NCBI GenBank assembly: GCA_014871385.1
Contig: CM026427.1
Location: 2,166,068-2,230,067, forward strand
DNA: 64,000 nucleotides
DNA from: Ceratodon purpureus
Taxonomy: Eukaryota > Streptophyta > Bryopsida > Pseudoditrichales > Ditrichaceae
Direction: 5' to 3'
The notes under the pieces are model-generated. The model did not search any database, was not told the DNA's origin, and worked only from the letters and a program-made list of their open reading frames with translations. Positions 24,923 to 36,100 of the stretch are shown here, piece by piece (the stretch's first letter is position 1; the number at the start of each line of letters is the position of its first letter). The translations under genes and the position numbers were made by a program.

Positions 24923-26553
24923 GCGTTTCGTATGCGAGCTTGCCAGTCCCTTAGCGCGACTGTGAAACAGGAGCAACCTGATAAGCCTATCCGGATTAAT
25001 TGGGAGCAGAGAGGGGAACGACAAATTATCATGTCTCCGGACGATATTTGGGAGAAATGGGAATCTGTTTTCACAAAGTACGAGGCAGGGGACTTGATCG
25101 ATTTGGACACAGGAGAGGAGATGAGAAAGTCCCCAAACGCTGCTGAGCTGATGAGTCTGGGCAACATAACTGCGACATTACTTCGAGGCCTAGCCGCTGT
25201 TAGTATGCAAAACATTGGACAGGCTGCAGATCATATCCTAAGTAATCCTCCACGCATCTTTCTTGGGAAATCACCTAAGAAGTGGCACCGTGCACTTTCC
25301 CTTGATAAATGGTGCGAGCGAAGAAAGTGGAAGGATGTAATCGTCAGAGCTATTGGCGACCGCATCGCGTACATCAAGAAATCAGAGGAGAATATGTTCT
25401 TCACAGATAATAAGGAGATAAATTTGCCGATGTGGAAGAGGTGGAAACAAGAGAAGTTTTTCTCCTCGACAATTATGCAAGCAATTTACTTCTCTGAGGG
25501 AGCTGAAAACTACATCACCAATTGCATGTCTGCTAATCGGACAAGTCCAGAGTATCCTCCCTACCATTGTCGCATTGCTATTGATCAAGCTCTCACCAAT
25601 GGTCTCAGGGCGGACGAAGTTGCAGAAGGAAATTAGTCTGTTTTTGTCCCTTGGAAACCAAGCGAGGGAAGGTTTCAACTCCAAACAGGTGCATTTGGTG
25701 TGAGCGGAAAGGTGGTTCCAGAAGTGCAGAAGAAGTTTAATCCAAAGAAGCTCAGGGCAGGCATCATTGATCTACGTCATTTCCCTCTTGTCTCGAAGGA
25801 TGCCGAGGAAACCACAAGCTGGAACAAAATTATTCAGCTCATGCAGGTGCGGGCCATGAAGTTTGGGTTTGCAACAACAAAAGCGTGGATGATCATTGCC
25901 AGGAAGGAGAGGCGGAATGTGGTGAACATTTTGCGAAGTCACTTCTTCCCAAACCATCGTTGCAAGCATGTCCAATACACATCTGCTAGTGGCGAACCCA
26001 CTCCCAAAGCAAAGTCCAAGGACATTGAGATAACATACCTCGAAACTCCAACAACGTTTAACAACTACACAACTGGATATCTTTCCGATGATTATGAGGC
26101 GGAGGAAGTCCTTGGAAAACAATTCAAACATCAAGAGTTTTACCGGGCGGAGCACAAAGACACAGTCTTCCTTGACGAACTTCGAATGGAGACCTATATC
26201 CGATTCATTCGATATCATTCAACTGAGAACACAAACATCTTCCTGGGATTTGCTGGATCTAAAGCCCTTAGGGCATGCCGAGTAAGTCAAATACAACCCT
26301 CTACTTACATTTGAGTGCGGTTTTTCCAATGCATTTGCTGATTTTAATTTTTAAACCATTGGTTGACAGAAAGCAAATCTACCGTCGTGAATGGAATGTC
26401 TAAAGGGAACATTGCAAATTTGACATGTTTAGTTAAATGAACTTAATTATGTACACCGTCAATAAAGAGAAACAGAGCCTCCTTACTTGTTAGAATGCTA
26501 AGCTATCGTCGTGAATGGAATGTCTGAATTAAATATTGAAAACTTGACATCTT

Positions 26554-26580
26554 CAGTTACAAACTCGAGTTTGTAAACTG
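26554..26580. repeat. Palindromic iteron in intron 2 of the ParB-like gene
   Basis: CAGTTACAAACTCGAGTTTG followed by TAAACTG contains the perfect 20-bp core TTACAAACTCGAGTTTGTAA. It sits about 110 bp upstream of the intron's 3' splice site. The copy-2 counterpart is 36913-36939. Confidence 0.75.
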
Positions 26581-29500
26581 ACCCTACTTTGGGAAACAGT
26601 GTTTGCCCACTAGTTAGAATCATAGCCCACGTCGTGATTGGAGTTTTTGAATTTCGTTCCAAATTTGACTTACGCCTCATTACAGATGATGAAGCGAAAC
26701 AGCATTTCCTTTGAGTTCTTGCGCGTCGGCACAGAGAAGCTGCTCTTCAAGGCAGTATCAGAGGCTCCGTCTAACTGGAGAACGTATTACTTACCCAATC
26801 CTAAGGATATGAAAGGCGACAAGGTGATTACCTACGAACCTGGACTCGGCATTCAGGTTTTGGTGAACTATCGCTTCAATTGGGACATCACAATCGGAGG
26901 ATTTTATGACGACGATGATGACGAGACTGTTGACGTGCGACAATCACAGTCTAGTTGCGGTGCTGGCCCATCAAGACAAGAATCGCCCCAGGCTGAGTCA
27001 AACCCTTCAGGCTTTGCACGTGACGTTGTAGATGATACTACAAACTTCAGCGTTGAGTTGCCTTCTCCCGGGATTCACGATGATGATATCGTGAACATCG
27101 ATTCCGCCTCGGAGGATAATGATATTATGGGATCAGGTTGCTCCGATGATGCCCTCTCGGTTGGTTCCTTGATGAATGACTTATTCAAGGACGTTGTTGA
27201 CTCTCCAGTCATCGGTCTCTCAGGTCAGTCCGTGAGGCCTGATACCGCAAGTCTGACCTACCCTGCACCGGAGAGGTGGATGTTTCAGAAGGTGAGGAAT
27301 CAGGTTTTCAGTTGAAGACCAAGTCAGCGTTACCATCGGTTGCTGAGAAAGACAGGGACGAAGTACTGCCAACTCTTCAGGCTGAAAGAGCCCGCCGCTT
27401 GGAGCAGAAAAACCGTAACATTCGAATTCAGAATGCGCAGTCGTTAAATATTGACGACGTTTCTCCATCTGCACCTGAAACTGCCGGGACCTCTCACTTG
27501 ACAGTTTCTACTGATGATAGTGCTCAAGGCGAGGATGGTGACGACTGTTATGACACTGAACTTGTTGGGTTCCGTCCTGGTGATTCTTCTTGCGCTGGAG
27601 TCGAGGCAGCGACTCAGAGAGTGGGAGAGAAAATCCGCGCCACACGAGACAGGGAACTGGCATCACACGCAACAAAGAAGGCTGCGACAAGAAAGGAATT
27701 AGAGAGGAGTCTGCTTGCCATGGAGAAGGAGATAGCTGTAAAAGAAAAGCAAAAGGTAGTAACCGAGAATGAAAAGAAAATGGCGGCATTGGAAGTGAAA
27801 AAGAACGCTCCGTTGGGGGAGAAAGGAAAGAGTTCTCGAGATCAGAAGAAGGCTGACAAAGACGCAGTACAGCAGGGTGCCCGAGCTTCTAAAGAGAATG
27901 CTAAGAGGGTGACGATGAAGAAGGCGGCGGAACAGCCGAAGGTAGCTGCCCAAGAGAATGCGGAGGAAATTCGCCTCTCTAAGAAGAGACCAGGAGTGGA
28001 GGAGGTTCAATTTTCTAGAAAGAAACCCACAGTGGAGCAGGTTGAACTCTCTAATAAGAGAGATGCAGCAAAGCATGCCTGTCCAATGGAGGTGGAAGAC
28101 TCTGTGCGAGTGGCAGTGGAAAAGGAAGCTCTCCGTGTGGCAGTAGAGGACGAAGCTCCGCGGGTAGAAGAGAAGCAAGCGCAACGCGTACCAGAGGAGG
28201 GAGATTTGCACGAGGCACCTTTGCTTGATACAGCAGAACAGGTTACGCGTTTGCCGGAGGAAACGCCTTTGCGCCAAATTAACGAGAATGAGAAGGTGAT
28301 AGACACGACTGTGACAAACGTGATGGGAGACCATGACGGGCAAGCCACTAAGGGCTTATGTAACTCCGAGGCTTCAGAACTGGATCAGCGGGTGGTACTA
28401 GAGGTCACATTGCCGCCTGCAGTGGAGCAGGGAGCCCTCTCTAAGAAGAGACCATTGGGACCTGGCTTGGTAGAAATAGAATCCCCTATCATAGAGGTTG
28501 GCACACCAGCTCCCCGGAATTCAGTTCCTGTGGATGAAAATTTGGAAATTGCAAGAGCAACGGTCCGAGAGGCAGAAGAGGCTTGGAAACGTCAAAAAGA
28601 ATTTATTGCAAAGGAGAAGCACGAAAAAGACTTGAAGTTAGTGGAGGACAATGAGCTTTTTGAGAAGAAGTTCTCGCGGCCAGCCAAAGACCGAATTGTC
28701 CTGCGAGACTCCTCTGATGATGATGACGATGATATGGTCCGTGGTCGATTACTGAAAACATACAATTGTTTTGTCCCACCAGCGGGTGCGGGAGCGGTTA
28801 CTAGGAATGGTGCAGCCCATGTCACTGTAATTCCTAGACCGACCAAGCCCGAGCCAGAGGAGTATACGGGTGTCAATCCAACCTCTTCTTTACCAACCTC
28901 CTCAGGTCCACGAGGCATGGATCCCTCCCCTTCCTTGGAGGCGCCTCCTTTAGAACACGAGATGTTGAGAGATGTAAAAACTGAGTTTCTAGAGGACCAG
29001 TGGTTGAGGAAGAGAAGAGCAGAGTGGGATGTGGAGTTGACGGATGCTGTAAACAGGAAGTTTAGCGCTGCCAAGGGCGATTTGCTGAAGTCAATTTATG
29101 CAGATATCGAGGCGGGCCGAGTGCAGCTTCCAGTACCTCTGCCATCTTCACGACCTGGTGGTCGATCTGAGATTCTGTCTGGTGTGTCAAATGCTGCATC
29201 TCCAATTGACGTTCCAGTTGTTACTCCATCTCTAGTTAACGTAACGGTTGTTACCGCAGCTCCAACTCCACAGTCATGCCCAGCACCTAACGCACCCCCG
29301 GTGAGTTTCATCTCTAGACGTCCTGTCGAGATGGTCCTATGTACCCCAGATCCCCTGCTACTTTCTCAGTTTGATAGTAGACACGAGACATAGGTGTACT
29401 CCTTCTCTGTCAGCTTGTTGCTTATACCTGTTTCTTTTAAACAGGTACCTCCCAGGATAGAGGGTTCTATCGCACCCAACGAGGTGGATTTTGCAGTCAA

Positions 29501-30774
29501 CGTTTCTGCCCCAGCGTCAGATCAGTGACCTAGTTTTGGGCGGGAATTTGATATTTTCCTTAGATAGATATCTTTAGGTCTCAATAGTCTAGTTGCCTAT
29601 TTTGATAAGATAAAGATCAATAAATTTTTCCCTATTATAATTCCCGTCCTCAGTTTTGATAATTTTGGTGTAGGAGTTCATGTTTTTACTAGCATCATTG
29701 ATCCTTTTACAATTTCTCTCCTTTATAGAAGGACAATTCACGTTAAGTATGTGTCTCACTATGATATTTTTTTGGGCAGCTGACCCATATAGAGATTTAT
29801 ACAAGGATGTAGGTAATGGAAATATTCAAATATCCGTCTCCCCTCTAGGAACCGACAATGGACATTGAACTTAAAAATACTCCACAATAGAATATTATTC
29901 ATATACACAATTGTAAATTTCATTACAGGCATAATTTGAGGTACCAATATTTTTTTGAAGAAAAGGACTCTTACCTTCTATTGCTCTTTCTTTTCATCCA
30001 GGTTCGAGAAGTTCCAGATGTTGTACCAGAATTCATTCATTTAACTAGGACGCAGGCATGCATGGTGAATAAAACCCTATCCAGAGTAGATCACGCTTTG
30101 CATACCATGGTTCCAAGCTCTTCTGGTATACCGGAAACCAAGTTCTCCTTGCAAAGAACAGAAGGGTTAGTACAGGTGAGAAATATGAACTATATTTAAT
30201 AATTGTGTTATGTCCTTTTCACTTGGGTATACAATCTTCTTCTAAATCCAACACTGATTAGAACTAAATAAGATTTGTGATACTTGGCTTTGCCATAAAT
30301 GTTGAATTCGAGAATTTGTGATTCTTACACTCAGCTTTAAAACTCGTTTTCGACACTAAATATAATATGAAAATCTTCACAATTATTTCTAATATTCAAG
30401 ATTAGAGAGACCTTGACTATGGATAATCATTCTATAACGTCCGAACATTGTTTGTTTGAAGATCCACTTGACCCAAAATTTGAAGAACTCAGAGGATGTC
30501 CACACAATTTCCCAAAGTGACTCATCTCCTTCTCCTGTGCACGCTGACTTCTTTGGGGACGTTGATTCGGGAAATATAGGTGAGCTCTTAACACAACTTT
30601 ATCTTCTTCTGTTATAGTCTCCTTCAGCAATGGCATGAACTGATCCCTTTACTTGTATTTTACTCCAGGAAAGCATCACTTTCAAACGGATCTTTAAGAT
30701 GACAAAGTAGGTAAATTAGCATTATTGAATTTACGTGCGTGAGCTTCAAATTCTTTAGCCATGAAATATATGAC

Positions 30775-30811
30775 TGACACTATATTATATAGTGTCATGC
30801 ACTATAGTGCA
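30775..30811. repeat. Two abutting perfect palindromes
   Basis: TGACACTATA-TTA-TATAGTGTCA (30775-30797) is followed with no gap by TGCACTATAGTGCA (30798-30811). Both contain CACTATA/TATAGTG, as does the 14-bp palindrome at 1752-1765. They lie about 80 bp past the last candidate exon of the ParB-like gene and are repeated in copy 2 at 41873-41909. Confidence 0.7.
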
Positions 30812-31069
30812 TTTAGTCGATTTAATTATAGGATTAGTCATTGGAATAGAAAATTTAAGAATAAGGTTAGAGAAATATTGATATGAGCCATCTGATACAG
30901 TCAGTTGAAGAGCATGGATAGCGAAATACCTCCATTTGAACTTTTGAAGGGATTTACCTTCACTCTATATATAAAATCAATCTTATTTAATTTCACTTTC
31001 AACACTGCAGCACCAATCAGTTCTACATACAATCTCTTGTAAGATATGACTTTGCAGTACATTAATGGT

Positions 31070-31730
31070 CACGGGGGGGTGACTTCCCGTTTTTTAATAA
31101 CCTACGTACGGCAGAACATAGGGTACATTTAAATAATTATGGGTAAAATTTATAAGAAATGTATATATAAATTAGCGGACGTTAAAAGTGATATGTCCTT
31201 TATAAGTAATATAGGGAACCGGAAAATATGGTCTCTTAAATTTTAGGTAGATATAATTTAGGGGTAAAAGAATGGGATCCTAAAAAAAATAATGTAATTT
31301 TTTTTAATTTTTAAAAAAAAAAAAAATTAGGCATATATTTATGTTCATACTTGATAAATGCACATACTTTGCCTACAATCTCTTCAAAACTTCTTCAACC
31401 CTAATGTCTTGTTATTCATGCATGTATTTGCCATGTATTTGTATTCATGCATTGTTTTAACTTAACCTTTTTTCCATAAGGTATTTGTTACTCACTTGTA
31501 CTCTCATTATTTTTTAAGTTAGTTTTTTTTCTTACAAAGAAAATAGCCTCTAATATATTCCCGTGACGTACATATTATAAGTAATGATAGGTATGATAAT
31601 ATAGGCAATTTTTTTGCTTTATGTAATAATTGGGGTCTTTAAAATGCTTTTAAGGAGGTAAATAGGCCCCCAAAAAATACCTTACCGCCGCACGTGGGTC
31701 CCCAAATATACACGAAGTGACCCCCCCGTG
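31070..31730. mobile_element. hAT-type MITE (661 bp), copy 1
   Basis: The left end CACGGGGGGGTGACTTC and the inverted right end GAAGTGACCCCCCCGTG form terminal inverted repeats. Perfect 8-bp direct repeats TTAATGGT flank the unit (31062-31069 and 31731-31738). An 8-bp target duplication is the hAT hallmark. There is no coding capacity and the interior is AT-rich. Confidence 0.85.
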
Positions 31731-31738
31731 TTAATGGT

Positions 31739-33103
31739 TTTGGCAAATCACACATTAAAATGATATTACAGCCCATTTCTTCCGGCTTCTAAAGAAATAA
31801 CATGAGCTCGAACAAGATATATTGTTCACTAATGCTACTAACATATTCATTTTCATCTAGATGCATCTTGACATTATTTTCCCTCGACCTTTTAGCAATA
31901 TCAAACTACTTCAATAACCATTTGCTTAAAAAGCAATTAAAAAAACTACTTCGATACCCTTAATAAGCAATTTAAACAGCAAAAAAACAACAATAGAAAC
32001 AACCAATAAATGTTGTGCACTAAAATGATGTACATGATGTTACTTACTTGTGCACCAGTACTGAGACTTAAAAAAAAGGCATAGCATTATGAAAAAAATT
32101 TCATAAGGAATACAAGTTCATGTTTCTTTTGACACTCATTCTATTTTTTATGATAAACCATTTTCTGTTGGAATAAAAATCCATGCGGTCAAAACAAAGA
32201 TCTATCTCTATTCATGAAGTAAAAAATAAAGAAAAAATAAAATAATAAAATAATAAAAATAATAAAAAAATCTCTGTCTTTTTATATGGTCGAAAAAAGT
32301 TTTCCAAAACTTTGGCGTCTTATAAATTGAAAATCTTCCACGATATTAGAATTTGAAATTTTTTTCTTAAATCTCCTAGTCAATCATGTTAGTTACTTGC
32401 ATTAAAATCCCAAAGATAGTTGAATGGTGTATCAAAATTTTGGAACTGATCTAGTAGTACGAAAAGCTGCTTTAGGCACAATAAATATTTTTACCAATCT
32501 CTATTGCACAAAATCGTTGTCCCACCCAATCTTGACTATTGAATTATTTCTTCTTCTCAGCCATGCAAGTTTTTGTAATTTAATTTTCTATTCTTGTGGC
32601 TTCCGTATAATGTTGTGTGATTCCCTATGAATCGACTTGAGTCTAATTCTAACAATGCACTTGAAGTAATATGAAAGTAAAAAATTACATATACATACTC
32701 ATTTAGATAAATTTGAATTATTACACAATCAACATGATTTAAATAATGACTTGTGTAGTTTTGTAAGAGAATTACGTAACCATGGCATTATAAAGGAATT
32801 TTATCCATAAACAAAATAAAATTAATTTAATACCCAAGCCCTTGTCCATCACCCAAGCCCCAAGCTGAACCCCTTTCTCATAATTCCGAAGCCCAGTGGC
32901 CAACTCTCATGCCTCATACACATTGACTTCCCGCACACCCCATTCCCCATGTCCCATGCCATCCATACTCCATACACATGCTCCATGTTTCATCTGGCGA
33001 CCAAGATCTGTAACCGTTAGGTTTTGTAAAGCCTCCGGAGCACTTAGCCACCCCCACGCATTGCAAATTGCAAAGGCTCCCAAGCACTTAGACGCCGCCA
33101 AGT
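31739..33103. other. AT-rich spacer ending in a C-rich, hypothetical leader-like stretch
   Basis: No gene is recognised. 32830-33100 is noticeably C-rich (CCCAAGCCC..., CCATGCC words) and ends at the tandem-duplication junction. Its copy-2 equivalent is 42837-44207. Confidence 0.4.
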
Positions 33104-36100
33104 TGTAATGAGGGTCACAACGAGACCAAGCACTTGACGTCTCTTCTGCGAGCTATCCTTCATTGCCGTGTACTTTGGGAAAGCGCTGGGAAGCCACCCC
33201 TAGTGAGAAAAAATGCATCCACGCGACGGAAAAAGGACCCACAAGCCATTGAAGCAGCCGACCCTAAACTGAAGCAAAGATATGAGGTAACATGATTTGA
33301 CCCGGAATTTTCTATTTTCTCTTATATCAGAATGAGAATGCTTGTACATAGTCAACTTTTTGCAGCCTCAAACTGAATTGATAAGTCATTTAGAGGTGCG
33401 GTAATAAATGTAACTTAATATGCAGAGCTATCCATATGCACAATTTCTTACAAATTTAAAGCCAGAAGTCTACCATACTGTATGTCCTCTTATTGGTTAC
33501 TAACTCAAGTTTGTAAGTTGCATCCAACCTTGTGTCTGCAACTCATGCTTTTGATCCTGAACGAGTGATTAGTATTTGATTTGGATTCGTACTAACAAAT
33601 AAAAATTGTACCATGAAAAGCTTTTCCATTCTGATCCATGAATTAGTATTCTTTGACCAGACCATTGTAGGCATAGTACAATGCAGTACCCAGTGTAGTT
33701 GCTTCGGCGGTAAACAAAGCTCCGTAGTCAGTGATCAATGATCCATGGTGTACTGGTCGTCTGGGTTTTCTAGCTTATTAAGGACTATTCATAAAACAAT
33801 GGAATTATTTATCAGGCTATTCTGTGTTTGAATATGTAAGAACACTTCCTTGCAGATCAAATTGTAGGGTCAGATGTTTCGTAGTTTTAATACTTACGCT
33901 TGAGTGATTTCAAATCACAATACAATAATGTGCTCATGAGTGTAAGTTACACTAGTACTTTCGCCCTTTGGGTTGCTCAGATTCATAACAAGCAACTTCT
34001 TCTGATGTTCCTTACACTTTACAAAGCGTATGATTAGTAGTTCATATCGTGTCAAGTCTCATACAATTCCTCCTTTTGATGTCTGTTACTCTATTTGAGA
34101 CTTTGGTGGTACAATGAACATAAAGCAGGCAAGGTGACATACTCAAGTGCAATCAGAGTCAATTGCTCAGAGAAACTTGTACTACCTTGGGCTTTGCGCT
34201 CATTGTGTCGACGTCTTTTTATTTCTTGCCAAATTAGTAGCTCAGAACGATGTGGAATCTGAGAAGTCGGCCGAAGTGATTAATCAACCTTCTGAACGGA
34301 AGAGACATATAGATCAGAATCTGTACGTTCGTCTAAATTGAATTCGAAAAGCTAACGTGTCTTAGAGGTCTTACTTCCCAGTCTGGCAGGTTTTTCGTTG
34401 AAGAGTAGTATCATGGAAATACCAAACGCAGAGTTGCCGCCGATAGGTATTGCTGTATGATGGTGCTGAAGTTGATTCATGGGGGGTTTACTAGTGGTCG
34501 AACTGATATGTGCCACCTGGGTTTGAAAGTCTCATGTCTAAATACTCTTTGATTCTTAAATCTGATCGTAGTATTTCTTGTTTCGACATAAAAAACTCCG
34601 TAACAGATGTAAGCCTATGTTGCAAAGATTTTCCGATGTTAGTTGGTGAAAATACTTTCTACTGGGCACGTTGGTAGTGAGTGTAGGTGGTTCAAATTTC
34701 GTGGGACGTGCGGAGGCCTTACCTGACTGCCTATTGCGAAACACTGTTTTGAAATTGTTCACGCACAGGGTTCCGATCCATGACTACGACCTCAACCGAG
34801 AATGTCTAGGGAGTCTGTTGAAGCCATTTACGAGTAGTTTTCCTGTCGAGGCCAATGCAGGTACATCCTTGAAAGACGGCAAATCGTTATGGAGAGAGAT
34901 TGACAGAGAGCTCGACGTTAATCACACTCCAGAGTTGAGCTGTTGCTGTGACCTTGCGGCACTGATAGAGCTTTTTGTTCCATTCGTTTCAGATCGCTGT
35001 GGTCGTCAATCAATATGACCTCTCCACTCTACGTCTGCTTGTCTCAATCGTAGTTAATGAACAATGGGTATAGACACTTGTGAACAGCAATAACCCCCGC
35101 GGAATTTTGAGGGATCTGGCCTCCGTCTTCGAGTTGCAAACGACTTTCTAGCACATTGTGCAATTTGTTTTACGAGTGGGAATTCTAAATGGCGTTGTTA
35201 TGGGTGTTTGTGTATACTAACTTGAATTTGTATCCGTTGCTTGGGACCTTAGACTGATTGAGCATCATTCCGTGTTTGCAGGCGTTTCGTATGCGAGCTT
35301 GCCAGTCCCTTAGCGCGACTGTGAAACAGGAGCAACCTGATAAGCCTATCCGGATTAATTGGGAGCAGAGAGGGGAACGACAAATTATCATGTCTCCGGA
35401 CGATATTTGGGAGAAATGGGAATCTGTTTTCACAAAGTACGAGGCAGGGGACTTGATCGATTTGGACACAGGAGAGGAGATGAGAAAGTCCCCAAACGCT
35501 GCTGAGCTGATGAGTCTGGGCAACATAACTGCGACATTACTTCGAGGCCTAGCCGCTGTTAGTATGCAAAACATTGGACAGGCTGCAGATCATATCCTAA
35601 GTAATCCTCCACGCATCTTTCTTGGGAAATCACCTAAGAAGTGGCACCGTGCACTTTCCCTTGATAAATGGTGCGAGCGAAGAAAGTGGAAGGATGTAAT
35701 CGTCAGAGCTATTGGCGACCGCATCGCGTACATCAAGAAATCAGAGGAGAATATGTTCTTCACAGATAATAAGGAGATAAATTTGCCGATGTGGAAGAGG
35801 TGGAAACAAGAGAAGTTTTTCTCCTCGACAATTATGCAAGCAATTTACTTCTCTGAGGGAGCTGAAAACTACATCACCAATTGCATGTCTGCTAATCGGA
35901 CAAGTCCAGAGTATCCTCCCTACCATTGTCGCATTGCTATTGATCAAGCTCTCACCAATGGTCTCAGGGCGGACGAAGTTGCAGAAGGAAATTAGTCTGT
36001 TTTTGTCCCTTGGAAACCAAGCGAGGGAAGGTTTCAACTCCAAACAGGTGCATTTGGTGTGAGCGGAAAGGTGGTTCCAGAAGTGCAGAAGAAGTTTAAT

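Larger units (their letters stand above)
21071..30697 (+). pseudogene. ParB/DGQHR-like plus degenerate DNA-methyltransferase-like protein, copy 1
   Basis: Exons, all joined in phase: 21071-22927, 24923-26281, 26686-29300, then either 29445-29528 (stop) or a path through 30002-30175, 30462-30579 and 30669-30697. Predicted length is about 1970-2060 residues. The start is set at 21071 because a 3' splice site (CACAG|GA) lies just before that ATG. Residues about 430-600 hold a ParB/DndB-like segment (IINGQHTWHA, residues 508-516, then WDVQVVW). Exon 2 plus the start of exon 3 resembles a beta-class N6/N4 methyltransferase. IIDLRHFP sits where DPPY is expected; NIFLGFAGSKALRACR spliced to MMKRNSISFE sits where motif I (DPFAGSGTT...GVE) is expected. 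The catalytic residues appear lost. An acidic stretch (DDDDDE) and a long Lys/Glu-rich coiled-coil-prone tail follow. Two lesions: a TAG at 25634-25636 and a +2 change at 27256-27258 that looks like a transposon footprint. The domain calls are inference from motif order. Confidence 0.6.

Noticed and set aside
27699-28343. 214-codon minus-strand ORF (and its copy at 38797-39441)
   Set aside because: It is a shadow of the Lys/Glu-rich plus-strand exon 3; its Leu/Phe/Arg-rich composition follows from the opposite strand's codons.
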